64,000 nucleotides of DNA from Spirosoma terrae (GTDB lineage: Bacteria > Bacteroidota > Bacteroidia > Cytophagales > Spirosomataceae): the NCBI RefSeq assembly GCF_010435915.1, contig NZ_JAAFZH010000018.1:62001-126000 (forward strand), read 5' to 3'. Each line of letters opens with the position of its first letter. Position 1 is the stretch's first letter. The notes under the pieces were generated by a model. The model saw only the letters and a program-made list of their open reading frames with translations. It did no database searches and was not told the origin of the DNA. The translations under genes and the position numbers were made by a program. Positions 53,692 to 61,543 of this stretch are shown here, piece by piece.

Positions 53692-54528
53692 TCATTTATC
53701 GGTTTCAACTTGTTTTTCTAATTGTTCCTGCTCGCCCTGGAGACGATTTTCGACCACATAGACGAAGGCCAGACTACTGAAATTGGTAGCCAGATCGAGG
53801 GTGAGATCATGGAATACTTTGTTCGGCTGTATCCCAACCGAGCGAACCCGTCCAATTAAGATACCGGGCGGGAAGGTAGAGTTCCGCTCCGACGTAACGA
53901 CAGAATCTCCCTTGCTAACCTTTTTCGTCAGCGAAATATCGTTCAGTTTAATCAGGTGCGGATCTACGCCATCCCACTTCGACGTGCCAATTTCGCCCGC
54001 TTTAATGAGCTGGGACGAAACCAGATAATCGGAATGCAGAATAGACGTAATAACGGAAAAGTTTCGATTACAAATCTTTACCTTTCCTACGATGCCAGTC
54101 GGTGAAATAACGCCCATACCCGGTCGAATGCCATCATCGGTACCTTTATCGATAGTGATATAGTTATTGGCAAACTGGGTCGTGTTATTAACAACCTTCG
54201 CTACCGTAAACTTAAAGCGATTAGCGAAGGTAGAATCGGCCTGGTATTGCACTGGAGCGGCAGGTTTGCTTTGCAATACCTGTGTCAGCTGGCTACGTAG
54301 GCGATTATTCTCGGTTGCCAGGTCGGCATTGACCTGCTCCAGGTTAGCGTATTCGTTGGCTGCGTTAGACCAGGCCAAAATCTTGGCCGCGTATCGATTT
54401 GACGTATTAAAGTACGTAGCACTCCAATAATTGCTCGTGTTGATGATGAAGTAGAAGCAAAGTACTTCCAGCAACACGAACAAAATGAAATTGCGGCTCC
54501 GTAAAAAAAAATCGACTAATTCTCCCAT
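53692..54528 (-). CDS. mreC: Rod shape-determining protein MreC
   Basis: 278 residues: one membrane helix (about 10-28), a coiled coil (about 50-85, AANEYANLEQVNADLATENNRLRSQL), then the periplasmic beta domain with ITIDKGTDDGIRPGMGVISPTGIVGKV and VTSILHSDYLVSSQL. It is a scaffold of the cell-elongation machinery, linking MreB to cell-wall synthases. Separated from mreB by 105 bases holding a large inverted repeat. Confidence 0.95.
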   Translation of the reverse strand: MGELVDFFLRSRNFILFVLLEVLCFYFIINTSNYWSATYFNTSNRYAAKILAWSNAANEYANLEQVNADLATENNRLRSQLTQVLQSKPAAPVQYQADSTFANRFKFTVAKVVNNTTQFANNYITIDKGTDDGIRPGMGVISPTGIVGKVKICNRNFSVITSILHSDYLVSSQLIKAGEIGTSKWDGVDPHLIKLNDISLTKKVSKGDSVVTSERNSTFPPGILIGRVRSVGIQPNKVFHDLTLDLATNFSSLAFVYVVENRLQGEQEQLEKQVETDK

Positions 54529-54542
54529 GGTGGGTAAAGAAA

Positions 54543-54628
54543 GTAGCCTGGACGGCCACGTCCGAGTATTTATCAGGGAGTTGGATAAATCAACCTAATA
54601 AATACCCGGACGTGGCCGTCCAGGCTAC
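54543..54628. repeat. Long inverted repeat between mreB and mreC
   Basis: GTAGCCTGGACGGCCACGTC plus CG (54543-54564) is exactly inverted at 54607-54628; with one mismatch the arms extend to 30 bases (to 54572 and from 54599). The loop is 26 bases. The GC-rich GGACGTGGCCGTCC core looks like a dispersed extragenic palindrome. Within the mre transcript it could shift the ratio of MreB to MreC. Confidence 0.75.
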
Positions 54629-54633
54629 AAAAA

Positions 54634-55659
54634 TTAGCTAATCAGGACTGATTTATATAAATCCAGATTTTTGATCACTTCACCTGTTCCTTTCACAACG
54701 GCTTTGAGCGGATCGTCGGCCACGTGGATGGGCAGTTTGGTTTTTGCTCCCAGGCGCTTATCGAGTCCGTGCAGCAAGGCACCACCACCCGTTAGGTGAA
54801 TTCCATTCGTGTAAATATCGGCCGATAGCTCCGGTGGCGAAATTTCGAGGGCTTTCATGGTAGCCTCTTCAATTTTCGAGATCGATTTATCGAGCGAGTA
54901 GGCGATCTCACTGTAGGTCACCTTAATTTCTTTAGGGATACCGGTCATCAGGTCGCGGCCACGGATTTCGTAGTCGGCAGGTGGATTATCGAGTTCAGGC
55001 AACGCTGAACCAACCTCCATTTTGATCTGCTCGGCTGAGCGTTCACCAATGAGCAGATTGTGTTCCCGGCGCATGTAATCAACAATATCGCGGGTAAACA
55101 CATCGCCAGCAATACGGATCGACTGTTCGCAGACAATTCCCGATAAAGCAATCACGGCGATTTCGGTAGTTCCGCCACCGATATCAACAATCATCGTACC
55201 GTTGGGCTGCGTAATATCGATACCAATACCGATAGCTGCCGCTATTGGCTCGTGCACCATATAAACTTCCTTGGCTCCGGCATGTTCGGCCGAATCCTTG
55301 ACAGCCCGCTTCTCCACCTCGGTGATTCCCGATGGAATACAGATCACCATTCGATGCGAAGGCGAAAAGAGCTTGCTACCGGTATCGATCATCTTGATCA
55401 TACCCCGAATCATAAGCTCAGCCGCCGTAAAGTCGGCAATAACGCCGTCTTTTAAAGGACGAATTGTTTTTATATTCTCATTGGTCTTTTCGTGCATTTG
55501 CATGGCCTTATGGCCAATGGCCAGGACTTTGCCGCTGGCTTTGTCCATTGCAATAATCGAAGGCTCATCCACCACAATCCGATCCTTGTGAATAATCAAG
55601 GTATTCGCCGTGCCCAGGTCAATAGCAATGTCGCTAGTTAAAAAATTGAAAAGTCCCAT
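54634..55659 (-). CDS. mreB: Rod shape-determining protein MreB
   Basis: 341-residue bacterial actin. Phosphate 1 motif DIAIDLGTANTLI at residues ~10-22, phosphate 2 MIVDIGGGTTEIAVIALSGIV, adenosine motif IHLTGGGALLHGLDKRL and the HEPIAAAIGIGIDI segment are intact. It forms filaments that guide elongation. It is the first gene of the mreB-mreC-mreD unit, and a promoter with TAnnTTTG lies 52 bases upstream. Confidence 0.97.
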   Translation of the reverse strand: MGLFNFLTSDIAIDLGTANTLIIHKDRIVVDEPSIIAMDKASGKVLAIGHKAMQMHEKTNENIKTIRPLKDGVIADFTAAELMIRGMIKMIDTGSKLFSPSHRMVICIPSGITEVEKRAVKDSAEHAGAKEVYMVHEPIAAAIGIGIDITQPNGTMIVDIGGGTTEIAVIALSGIVCEQSIRIAGDVFTRDIVDYMRREHNLLIGERSAEQIKMEVGSALPELDNPPADYEIRGRDLMTGIPKEIKVTYSEIAYSLDKSISKIEEATMKALEISPPELSADIYTNGIHLTGGGALLHGLDKRLGAKTKLPIHVADDPLKAVVKGTGEVIKNLDLYKSVLIS

Positions 55660-55710
55660 TCCAGGTCATCTGTTGCTTCTATAAAGAAGCACTGTTTTTT
55701 AAAAGGTTTG

Positions 55711-55740
55711 CAAAAATATGGATTATTCAAGAGAAACAAC
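55711..55740 (-). promoter_or_regulatory. Vegetative promoter of the mre operon
   Basis: On the minus strand GTTG, 18 bases, then TATTTTTG (fits TAnnTTTG). This matches the Bacteroidota sigma-A -33/-7 pattern (TTTG-N19-TAnnTTTG) and lies 52 bases before mreB. Confidence 0.55.
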
Positions 55741-55903
55741 GCCCAAATGTGAATAGTCTATTGTATTTTTTATATGACAATCAGAATAGTTATGTCTCCG
55801 TTAGCCACAAACGAGTGTTAGTAACATAGAAATCCATCTCCCGGCTCCATCTCGCTCGTTGTCTGCTGAAGACGCCAACTGTTTTCCTTACATTTGCGTC
55901 ATT

Positions 55904-57406
55904 ATGGGAATTCGTTCAGTCATCAGTAAGCCATTGGCTAAATGGGTAGTAGAACGTCAGCAAACCTGGATGTATACACCCGCCGAAACGCAACAACGCT
56001 GGTTTCAAAAACTGGTTGACGGTGGTCGCGCTACGGTTTTTGGCCGGGACCATCATTTCAATGACATCCATACGATCGAAGAATTCAGGCAGGCCATCCC
56101 CGTACGCGACTACGAAGACTTAAAGCCGTATGTTGAACAGATACTGGCTGGCAATGACGACGTATTGTGGAAAGGGAAACCCTTGTACTTTGCCAAAACC
56201 TCTGGTACTACGTCGGGAACGAAATACATTCCTATTACGCAGGATTCGATTCCTAATCACATCAATTCGGCCCGCGATGCGCTGCTGAACTACATTAACG
56301 AAACGGGCAATGGCGCCTTTCTGGACAAGAAGCTTATTTTTCTGTCGGGAAGCCCGGAGCTTACGCAAAAAGCAGGCATCAATATTGGTCGGTTATCAGG
56401 CATCGTCAATCACCACGTACCAGCTTATCTGCGCACCAACCAGTTGCCAAGTTATGAAACCAATACCATCGACGACTGGGAAACGAAACTGGAACGTATC
56501 ATCGACGAAACGTTGCCACAGTCAATGTCGCTAATCTCAGGTATTCCACCCTGGGTTCAGATGTACTTCGATCGGATTCAGGAACGTACCGGCAAGCTGA
56601 TCAAAGATGTGTTTCCTGATTTTTCGGTCTTTGTTTATGGCGGCGTCAATTTTGAGCCTTACCGGGCTAAACTTTATGAGAGCATCGGCAAACGGATCGA
56701 CTCGATTGAAACCTATCCTGCTTCGGAGGGCTTTCTTGCCTTTCAGGACTCTCAGACGGAAGAAGGGCTACTGCTCCTATTAGACAGCGGTATCTTTTTC
56801 GAATTTGTACCCGCAGAAGATTACTTCTCCGACAATCCGCGTCGTCTGACCATCAGCGAAGTGGAGCTAGGCAAGAATTATGCTGTCATCATCAATAACA
56901 ATGCAGGACTGTGGGGGTATTCGCTCGGCGATACGGTCAAGTTTGTATCGCGGGAGCCGTATCGATTGCTGGTAACGGGACGTATCAAACACTTCATTTC
57001 GGCGTTCGGCGAACACGTCATCGGCGAAGAGGTTGAAAAGGCCTTGCAATTTGCTATGCAGCAACAGCCCGAAACCGAGGTGGTGGAATTTACGGTAGCT
57101 CCGATGGTTAGCCCAAAAGAAGGATTGCCTTATCACGAGTGGCTGGTTGAATTTGCTACGTCTCCCGGCGACCTCACTCGTTTCGCGCAGGACGTCGACA
57201 ACCGACTGACGCAATTGAACGTATATTACGACGATCTGATTACGGGCTCCATTCTGCAACCGCTGAAGTTGACAAGCTTATCGCGTGGTTCCTTCCAGCG
57301 ATATATGAAATCGCAGGGTAAATTAGGCGGTCAGAACAAAGTGCCCCGACTGGCGAACGACCGTACCATTGCGGAAGGACTATTAGAGGCAGATAAAACG
57401 GTTTAG
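55904..57406 (+). CDS. GH3-family (auxin-responsive promoter-like) acyl-acid-amido synthetase homologue
   Basis: About 500 residues from ATG 55904 (MGIRSVISKPLAKW). The GH3/JAR1 fold of the adenylate-forming superfamily: LYFAKTSGTTSGTKYIPITQDS (phosphate loop, about 100-120), FPDFSVFVYGGVNFEPY, TYPASEGFLAFQDS and the hinge YRLLVTGRIKHFISAFGEHVIGEEVEKAL. Plant members join amino acids to hormones; bacterial ones are common in Bacteroidota and mostly unstudied. TACATTTG at 55889-55896 fits a -7 element so close to the ATG that the message could be nearly leaderless. Divergent from mreB. Confidence 0.9.
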   Translation: MGIRSVISKPLAKWVVERQQTWMYTPAETQQRWFQKLVDGGRATVFGRDHHFNDIHTIEEFRQAIPVRDYEDLKPYVEQILAGNDDVLWKGKPLYFAKTSGTTSGTKYIPITQDSIPNHINSARDALLNYINETGNGAFLDKKLIFLSGSPELTQKAGINIGRLSGIVNHHVPAYLRTNQLPSYETNTIDDWETKLERIIDETLPQSMSLISGIPPWVQMYFDRIQERTGKLIKDVFPDFSVFVYGGVNFEPYRAKLYESIGKRIDSIETYPASEGFLAFQDSQTEEGLLLLLDSGIFFEFVPAEDYFSDNPRRLTISEVELGKNYAVIINNNAGLWGYSLGDTVKFVSREPYRLLVTGRIKHFISAFGEHVIGEEVEKALQFAMQQQPETEVVEFTVAPMVSPKEGLPYHEWLVEFATSPGDLTRFAQDVDNRLTQLNVYYDDLITGSILQPLKLTSLSRGSFQRYMKSQGKLGGQNKVPRLANDRTIAEGLLEADKTV

Positions 57407-57409
57407 GCG

Positions 57410-57721
57410 ATGAAACCTGCTATCATTGACCAGGAATTTATACTGGGAATTCTGAGAGCTAACCTGGATCGATTGTACAAGGATTTTGGTATTGAGCGTA
57501 TTGGACTCTATAGTAGCTTTGCTCGAAATGAACAGACAGAAAAAAGTGATGTCGATTTAGTGTATACCATGATAGAAGGTCGCCATTTATCACTAGTTAA
57601 CAGAGAACGATTACAGCGATTAATTAGGCAACAAATACGCCGTAAGCCCGACCTGATTAATCAACGGTATATGAACCCATTTACTAACTATACGATGCTC
57701 AAAGAGGTGGTTTATGTATAG
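57410..57721 (+). CDS. mntA: MNT-domain nucleotidyltransferase, antitoxin (MntA-like)
   Basis: 103 residues. The minimal nucleotidyltransferase motif GSx10DxD is visible as SSFARNEQTEKSDVD (residues 35-49) with the first Gly replaced by Ser. Known MntA proteins adenylylate a Tyr in the partner HepT and thereby switch it off. The gene overlaps the next one by 8 bases, the usual antitoxin-toxin arrangement. It starts three bases after the GH3 gene, so it may be read from that promoter. AT-richer and less biased in codons than neighbours, consistent with transfer. Confidence 0.85.
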   Translation: MKPAIIDQEFILGILRANLDRLYKDFGIERIGLYSSFARNEQTEKSDVDLVYTMIEGRHLSLVNRERLQRLIRQQIRRKPDLINQRYMNPFTNYTMLKEVVYV

Positions 57722-58094
57722 TATAAAAAATCTTTCATACATATGTACAATGCTGGAATGCATAGAAAAGATTTTACTATATAGTAGTCCTTTTGATAAC
57801 GTCGAAGATTTTGTCTGGTCTAATGACCAATTAAATTACAACGCAACCTGGGGTTTACTTCTTGCCATTGGAGAAGAATCAAAGCGTATTGACAATGGCT
57901 TAAAGGAGGATTATCCGCAAATTCCCTGGCGTAATATTTCGGGTATGCGAAACTTTCTGGCTCATGATTACCGAGGTATTGATTATGACTTAGTGTATGA
58001 TGTAATCAACGTAAATCTGCCTGACCTGAAAAATGCACTCGTCGATATGGTGGATAAAGTTGAATGCGACAAAGAGTTACTAAAGGAGGTTTAG
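57714..58094 (+). CDS. hepT: HEPN-domain ribonuclease toxin (HepT-like, DUF86)
   Basis: 126 residues, all helical. The HEPN active site Rx4HxY is complete: R79-N-F-L-A-H84-D-Y86, and Tyr86 is the site that MntA partners modify. EESKRID is the other conserved DUF86 block. An alternative start is ATG 57750. With the preceding MNT gene it forms a type VII toxin-antitoxin pair that would cut RNA when released from control. Confidence 0.88.
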   Translation: MYSIKNLSYICTMLECIEKILLYSSPFDNVEDFVWSNDQLNYNATWGLLLAIGEESKRIDNGLKEDYPQIPWRNISGMRNFLAHDYRGIDYDLVYDVINVNLPDLKNALVDMVDKVECDKELLKEV

Positions 58095-58139
58095 ACTCCC
58101 CTTACTATCGGCATATTCAATACTTACGTAGTAAACTAA

Positions 58140-59312
58140 ATGACTGATATAAAAAAACGCCATATCGCTATCCTCGGCTCAACTGGCTCAATCGGAACGC
58201 AGGCTATTGACGTAGTAAAGTCTCACCCCGATCAGTTTCAGGTTGAGGTATTAACAACCAACAATAACGCCGACTTGCTCATCCAGCAAGCCATCGACGT
58301 AAAGCCCAACGTAGTGGTTATTTGTAATGAAGATCGCTACGATCAGGTTTTTTCAGCACTCGATCCGATTGGTATTAAGGTCTATGCAGGTGCTAAAGCC
58401 ATTGCATCAGTCGTGCAAATGGACACGATCGACATGGTACTTACGGCCATGGTCGGTTATGCGGGTTTGTTACCCACCATTAAAGCCATTGAAGCGGGAA
58501 AATCGATTGCCCTGGCCAACAAAGAAACGCTGGTTGTGGCGGGTGAACTGATTACGCGGCTGGCTGCCCAGAAAGGCGTCAACATCTATCCCGTCGATTC
58601 CGAGCATTCGGCTATTTTCCAGTGTCTGGTTGGCGAATTTCATAACCCTATTGAGAAAATTATTCTGACAGCTTCGGGAGGGCCATTCCGTGGAAAGTCG
58701 CGGGAGTTTTTGTCGACCGTAACGAAAGCGCAGGCACTCAAACACCCGAACTGGACGATGGGAGCCAAGATTACGATTGATTCGGCTACGTTAATGAACA
58801 AGGGCCTTGAAGTAATCGAAGCCAAATGGCTGTTTGGTTTAACGCCCGACCAGATCGACGTTATTGTCCATCCACAGAGCATTATTCACTCGCTGGTTCA
58901 GTTTGAAGATGGGAGCATCAAAGCGCAGATGGGCCTTCCCGACATGCGTTTACCGATTCAGTTCGCACTGGGTTATCCCAATCGGCTACCGTCAACTTTC
59001 CCGCGTTTTAATTTTCTGGATTATCCGTCGCTGACGTTTGAACAACCCGACCTCGCTACGTTCCGGAATCTGCAACTGGCCTTCGACGCACTCAATCAGG
59101 GCGGTAATGCTCCTTGTATTATCAATGCGGCAAACGAAGTGGCTGTCGATGCATTTCTGCATGATCAGATCGGTTTTCTGGAAATTTCGGAAATCATTGA
59201 ATCATGCCTGCTCAAAACTTCCTTTGTACAAAACCCAACGTACGACGATTACGTACAGACCGACGATACCGCCCGGCGGTTGGCTTCTGAACGAATTAAA
59301 AGTTTGGTTTAA
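58140..59312 (+). CDS. dxr: 1-deoxy-D-xylulose 5-phosphate reductoisomerase
   Basis: 390 residues, second step of the non-mevalonate isoprenoid pathway (DXP to MEP with NADPH). The N-terminal Rossmann motif ILGSTGSIGTQAIDVV, the metal-binding PVDSEHSAIFQCL, the flexible loop with LTASGGPFRG and the NHPNWTMGAKITIDSATLMNKGLEVIEA-type segment (here KHPNWTMGAKIT) are present. It is followed by rseP and others on the same strand. Confidence 0.96.
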   Translation: MTDIKKRHIAILGSTGSIGTQAIDVVKSHPDQFQVEVLTTNNNADLLIQQAIDVKPNVVVICNEDRYDQVFSALDPIGIKVYAGAKAIASVVQMDTIDMVLTAMVGYAGLLPTIKAIEAGKSIALANKETLVVAGELITRLAAQKGVNIYPVDSEHSAIFQCLVGEFHNPIEKIILTASGGPFRGKSREFLSTVTKAQALKHPNWTMGAKITIDSATLMNKGLEVIEAKWLFGLTPDQIDVIVHPQSIIHSLVQFEDGSIKAQMGLPDMRLPIQFALGYPNRLPSTFPRFNFLDYPSLTFEQPDLATFRNLQLAFDALNQGGNAPCIINAANEVAVDAFLHDQIGFLEISEIIESCLLKTSFVQNPTYDDYVQTDDTARRLASERIKSLV

Positions 59313-59436
59313 CTGTTTGTATTATATCGCTTATCCGCAGCGTTTTTGTAATCAATGCCTCCTATAACCGGTTTAATAGCCATACCCATCAAGTTATCAA
59401 GATCTGGTTTTGGGAAGCACTGTTGTTAAATAATCT

Positions 59437-59444
59437 TAATTTTG
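59437..59444 (+). promoter_or_regulatory. -7 element upstream of rseP
   Basis: TAATTTTG fits the Bacteroidota TAnnTTTG element and lies 42 bases before the rseP ATG. No good -33 TTTG is found at the expected distance, so this is tentative. Confidence 0.3.
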
Positions 59445-59486
59445 ATCTTATTATAACGGTCCGCCGTAGCGGTATTTTTCGAATAC

Positions 59487-60806
59487 ATGGAAATTTTAGT
59501 GATGGCCGGGCAGCTCATTTTGGGTCTGTCCATCTTGGTAGGCTTGCATGAATTAGGGCACTTGTTAGCGGCAAAAGCGTTTGGTATGCGCGTCGAACAG
59601 TACTTCATCGGCTTTCCTCCTAAAATCTGGAGTATCAAACGGGGCGAAACCGAATATGGCATTGGCGCTATTCCGCTTGGCGGCTTTGTTAAGATTTCAG
59701 GAATGATCGACGAATCGCTCGATACGGCCCATGTCAACGCCGAACCACAACCTTACGAATTTAGAGCCAAACCAGCCTGGCAGCGCCTGATTGTTATGCT
59801 GGGTGGCATTATTGTCAATGTTATTGTCGGCATTCTGATCTTCGTTATTCTTACCTATAAAAATGGTAATACGTATCTGGCCGCTAAAGATGCCAAATAC
59901 GGCATTGTTGCCTACGATCTAGCCAAAAGCATTGGCTTGCAAACCGGCGACAAGATTGTTAAGGTAAACGGCAAATCCATCGTTGATTTTAATGAAATCC
60001 GCAGTTCCGATGTCTTTTTAGGCGACAATAGTTCTTATACCGTTGAGCGGAATGGCAAGCTGGAAGATATTTTTATCCCGAATAATTTTCTGGACAAACT
60101 GGCCGATAAAAAGGCGGCTGGCCAATTTATTGAGCCTATCGAGCCATTCAAAGTAGGTGAGTTAGTTCCAGATCAGCCAGCAACCAAAGCTGGCCTGAAG
60201 CCCGGCGATGTCATTACCAGCGCCAACGGTAAACCCATTCGTTTCTACCATGAATTTACGGAGGCTGTAAAACCGCTAAAAAACAAACCATTAACCTTAG
60301 TAGTCTCCCGCAATGGGCAACCCGTTACGATCAGCATGACTACGACCGAAGAGGGCACAATTGGTTTCTATCCAAAACTGTTACTACCAGTCACCAGGGA
60401 AGAATACACATTTGGTCAGGCATTATCCATCGGTACGAAAAAAGCCTTCCAGGTTGTGTTCGATAACATTAAAGGGTTCGGTAAGATTTTCCGGGGTGAA
60501 GTGTCTGCGTCAAAAGCCCTGAGCGGACCAGGAAAAATTGCTCGTGATCTCTTCGGTGGCATTTGGGACTGGAATCGTTTCTGGACCGTTACAGGTCTGC
60601 TGTCGATGGCATTGGCGTTTATGAATGCCCTACCTATTCCGGCTCTTGATGGCGGTCATGCAACCATACTGAGCTATGAAATCATTTCGGGCAGAAAACC
60701 AACCGATCGGTTTTTAGAGATTTCTCAACGGGTTGGTATGATTTTCCTGTTAGGTCTGATGGCTTTTGTTCTTTTTAATGATGCATTCGACATCTTATTT
60801 AAGTAG
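59487..60806 (+). CDS. rseP: RIP metalloprotease RseP (site-2 protease family)
   Basis: 439-residue inner-membrane zinc protease that cuts membrane-bound anti-sigma factors and signal-peptide remnants. HExxH is HELGH at residues 21-25 in the first helix; the third zinc ligand is Asp388 in NALPIPALDGGH. Two PDZ-like parts lie between (about 130-190 and 205-285, GELVPDQPATKAGLKPGDVITSANGKPI). TM helices at about 5-28, 100-125, 370-395 and 415-435. In Bacteroidota such proteases work with FecR-type anti-sigmas, of which one is encoded in this window. Confidence 0.93.
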   Translation: MEILVMAGQLILGLSILVGLHELGHLLAAKAFGMRVEQYFIGFPPKIWSIKRGETEYGIGAIPLGGFVKISGMIDESLDTAHVNAEPQPYEFRAKPAWQRLIVMLGGIIVNVIVGILIFVILTYKNGNTYLAAKDAKYGIVAYDLAKSIGLQTGDKIVKVNGKSIVDFNEIRSSDVFLGDNSSYTVERNGKLEDIFIPNNFLDKLADKKAAGQFIEPIEPFKVGELVPDQPATKAGLKPGDVITSANGKPIRFYHEFTEAVKPLKNKPLTLVVSRNGQPVTISMTTTEEGTIGFYPKLLLPVTREEYTFGQALSIGTKKAFQVVFDNIKGFGKIFRGEVSASKALSGPGKIARDLFGGIWDWNRFWTVTGLLSMALAFMNALPIPALDGGHATILSYEIISGRKPTDRFLEISQRVGMIFLLGLMAFVLFNDAFDILFK

Positions 60807-60842
60807 TCTAGTAGCTTTTGCCAGCGTTAACGCTTTTTAGCC

Positions 60843-61361
60843 TTGAAATTACCTAAGTTACTAATTGGAGTGATCCTTGTAGTGGCCGGTTGTCTGTCAG
60901 GCAGTCGGCCACTGACGCTTCATGATTTTCATGCCAGCGTTACCCAAATGCAGTATAATCCTAAGGAGCGCACGTTTGAAATCAGCATCCGAATCTTCAC
61001 GGACGATTTTGAAAAAGCCTTATCGCAGGATTCGAATACCAAAATTCAGCTATCGGGCAACGTAGCAGCCGATAAAATTGATCCTTTAATAGAAAAATAC
61101 ATCCGTTCACACTTTGCTTACGTAAATTCACAGAAGCAACCCAAAGCCTTTAGCTACGTAGGTCACGAAATAGAAGCCGATGCCAATTGGCTTTATCTTG
61201 AAATGCCTTATACCGAGCCTTTTAAAGGTGGATTGCTGAAGCAAAACGTATTAATGGAGTTATTTGAGGATCAGGTAAATATGGTAAATATTCAATATCA
61301 GGGGCAAAAAAAGACATTTGTTTTCCGCAAGAATCAGCCCATTCAGGATGTTACGTTCTGA
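60843..61361 (+). CDS. DUF6702 family lipoprotein-like protein
   Basis: 172 residues from a TTG start at 60843, placed there because the signal (KLPKLLIGVILVVAGC) begins exactly at it and no ATG lies in or before the signal. Cys17 gives a lipobox-like VAGC. The body starts LTLHDFHASVTQMQYNPKERTFEISIRIFTDDFEKAL, the beginning of Bacteroidota DUF6702 proteins, which often sit behind rseP. Function unknown. It follows rseP by 36 bases. Confidence 0.8.
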   Translation: MKLPKLLIGVILVVAGCLSGSRPLTLHDFHASVTQMQYNPKERTFEISIRIFTDDFEKALSQDSNTKIQLSGNVAADKIDPLIEKYIRSHFAYVNSQKQPKAFSYVGHEIEADANWLYLEMPYTEPFKGGLLKQNVLMELFEDQVNMVNIQYQGQKKTFVFRKNQPIQDVTF

Positions 61362-61399
61362 ATAATAAATTTATTAGGTTAGTAACACCCCAACTTCGT

Positions 61400-61407
61400 T
61401 ACTTTTG
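61400..61407 (+). promoter_or_regulatory. Candidate sigma-A -7 element for lon
   Basis: TACTTTTG fits TAnnTTTG, 137 bases before the lon start; the -33 region is weak. It would be a second, vegetative start besides the sigma-54 promoter. Confidence 0.35.
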
Positions 61408-61450
61408 TACGTGAGCCAGTGACCTGCCGTCTCGTCATAGGTCAATAGAA

Positions 61451-61466
61451 TGGCACGGCTGTTGCA
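61451..61466 (+). promoter_or_regulatory. Sigma-54 (RpoN) promoter upstream of lon
   Basis: TGGCACGGCTGTTGCA matches the -24/-12 consensus TGGCACRNNNNTTGCW at every fixed position with the right 10 bases between GG and GC. The start of transcription should fall near 61477, leaving a leader of about 65 bases that holds the dyad at 61522-61536. Confidence 0.75.
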
Positions 61467-61521
61467 ATTTGCTCATATCCTTACCTTTCCAAAAGTTTAG
61501 GACACCTACCACTAATGAAAG

Positions 61522-61536
61522 CTGCCAGTTTGGCAG
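61522..61536 (+). promoter_or_regulatory. Dyad CTGCCA-GTT-TGGCAG in the lon leader
   Basis: Perfect 6-base arms around three bases, 7 bases before the lon ATG and downstream of the sigma-54 promoter. It could be an operator or an RNA hairpin covering the ribosome-binding region. Confidence 0.5.
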
Positions 61537-61543
61537 TGTATAT

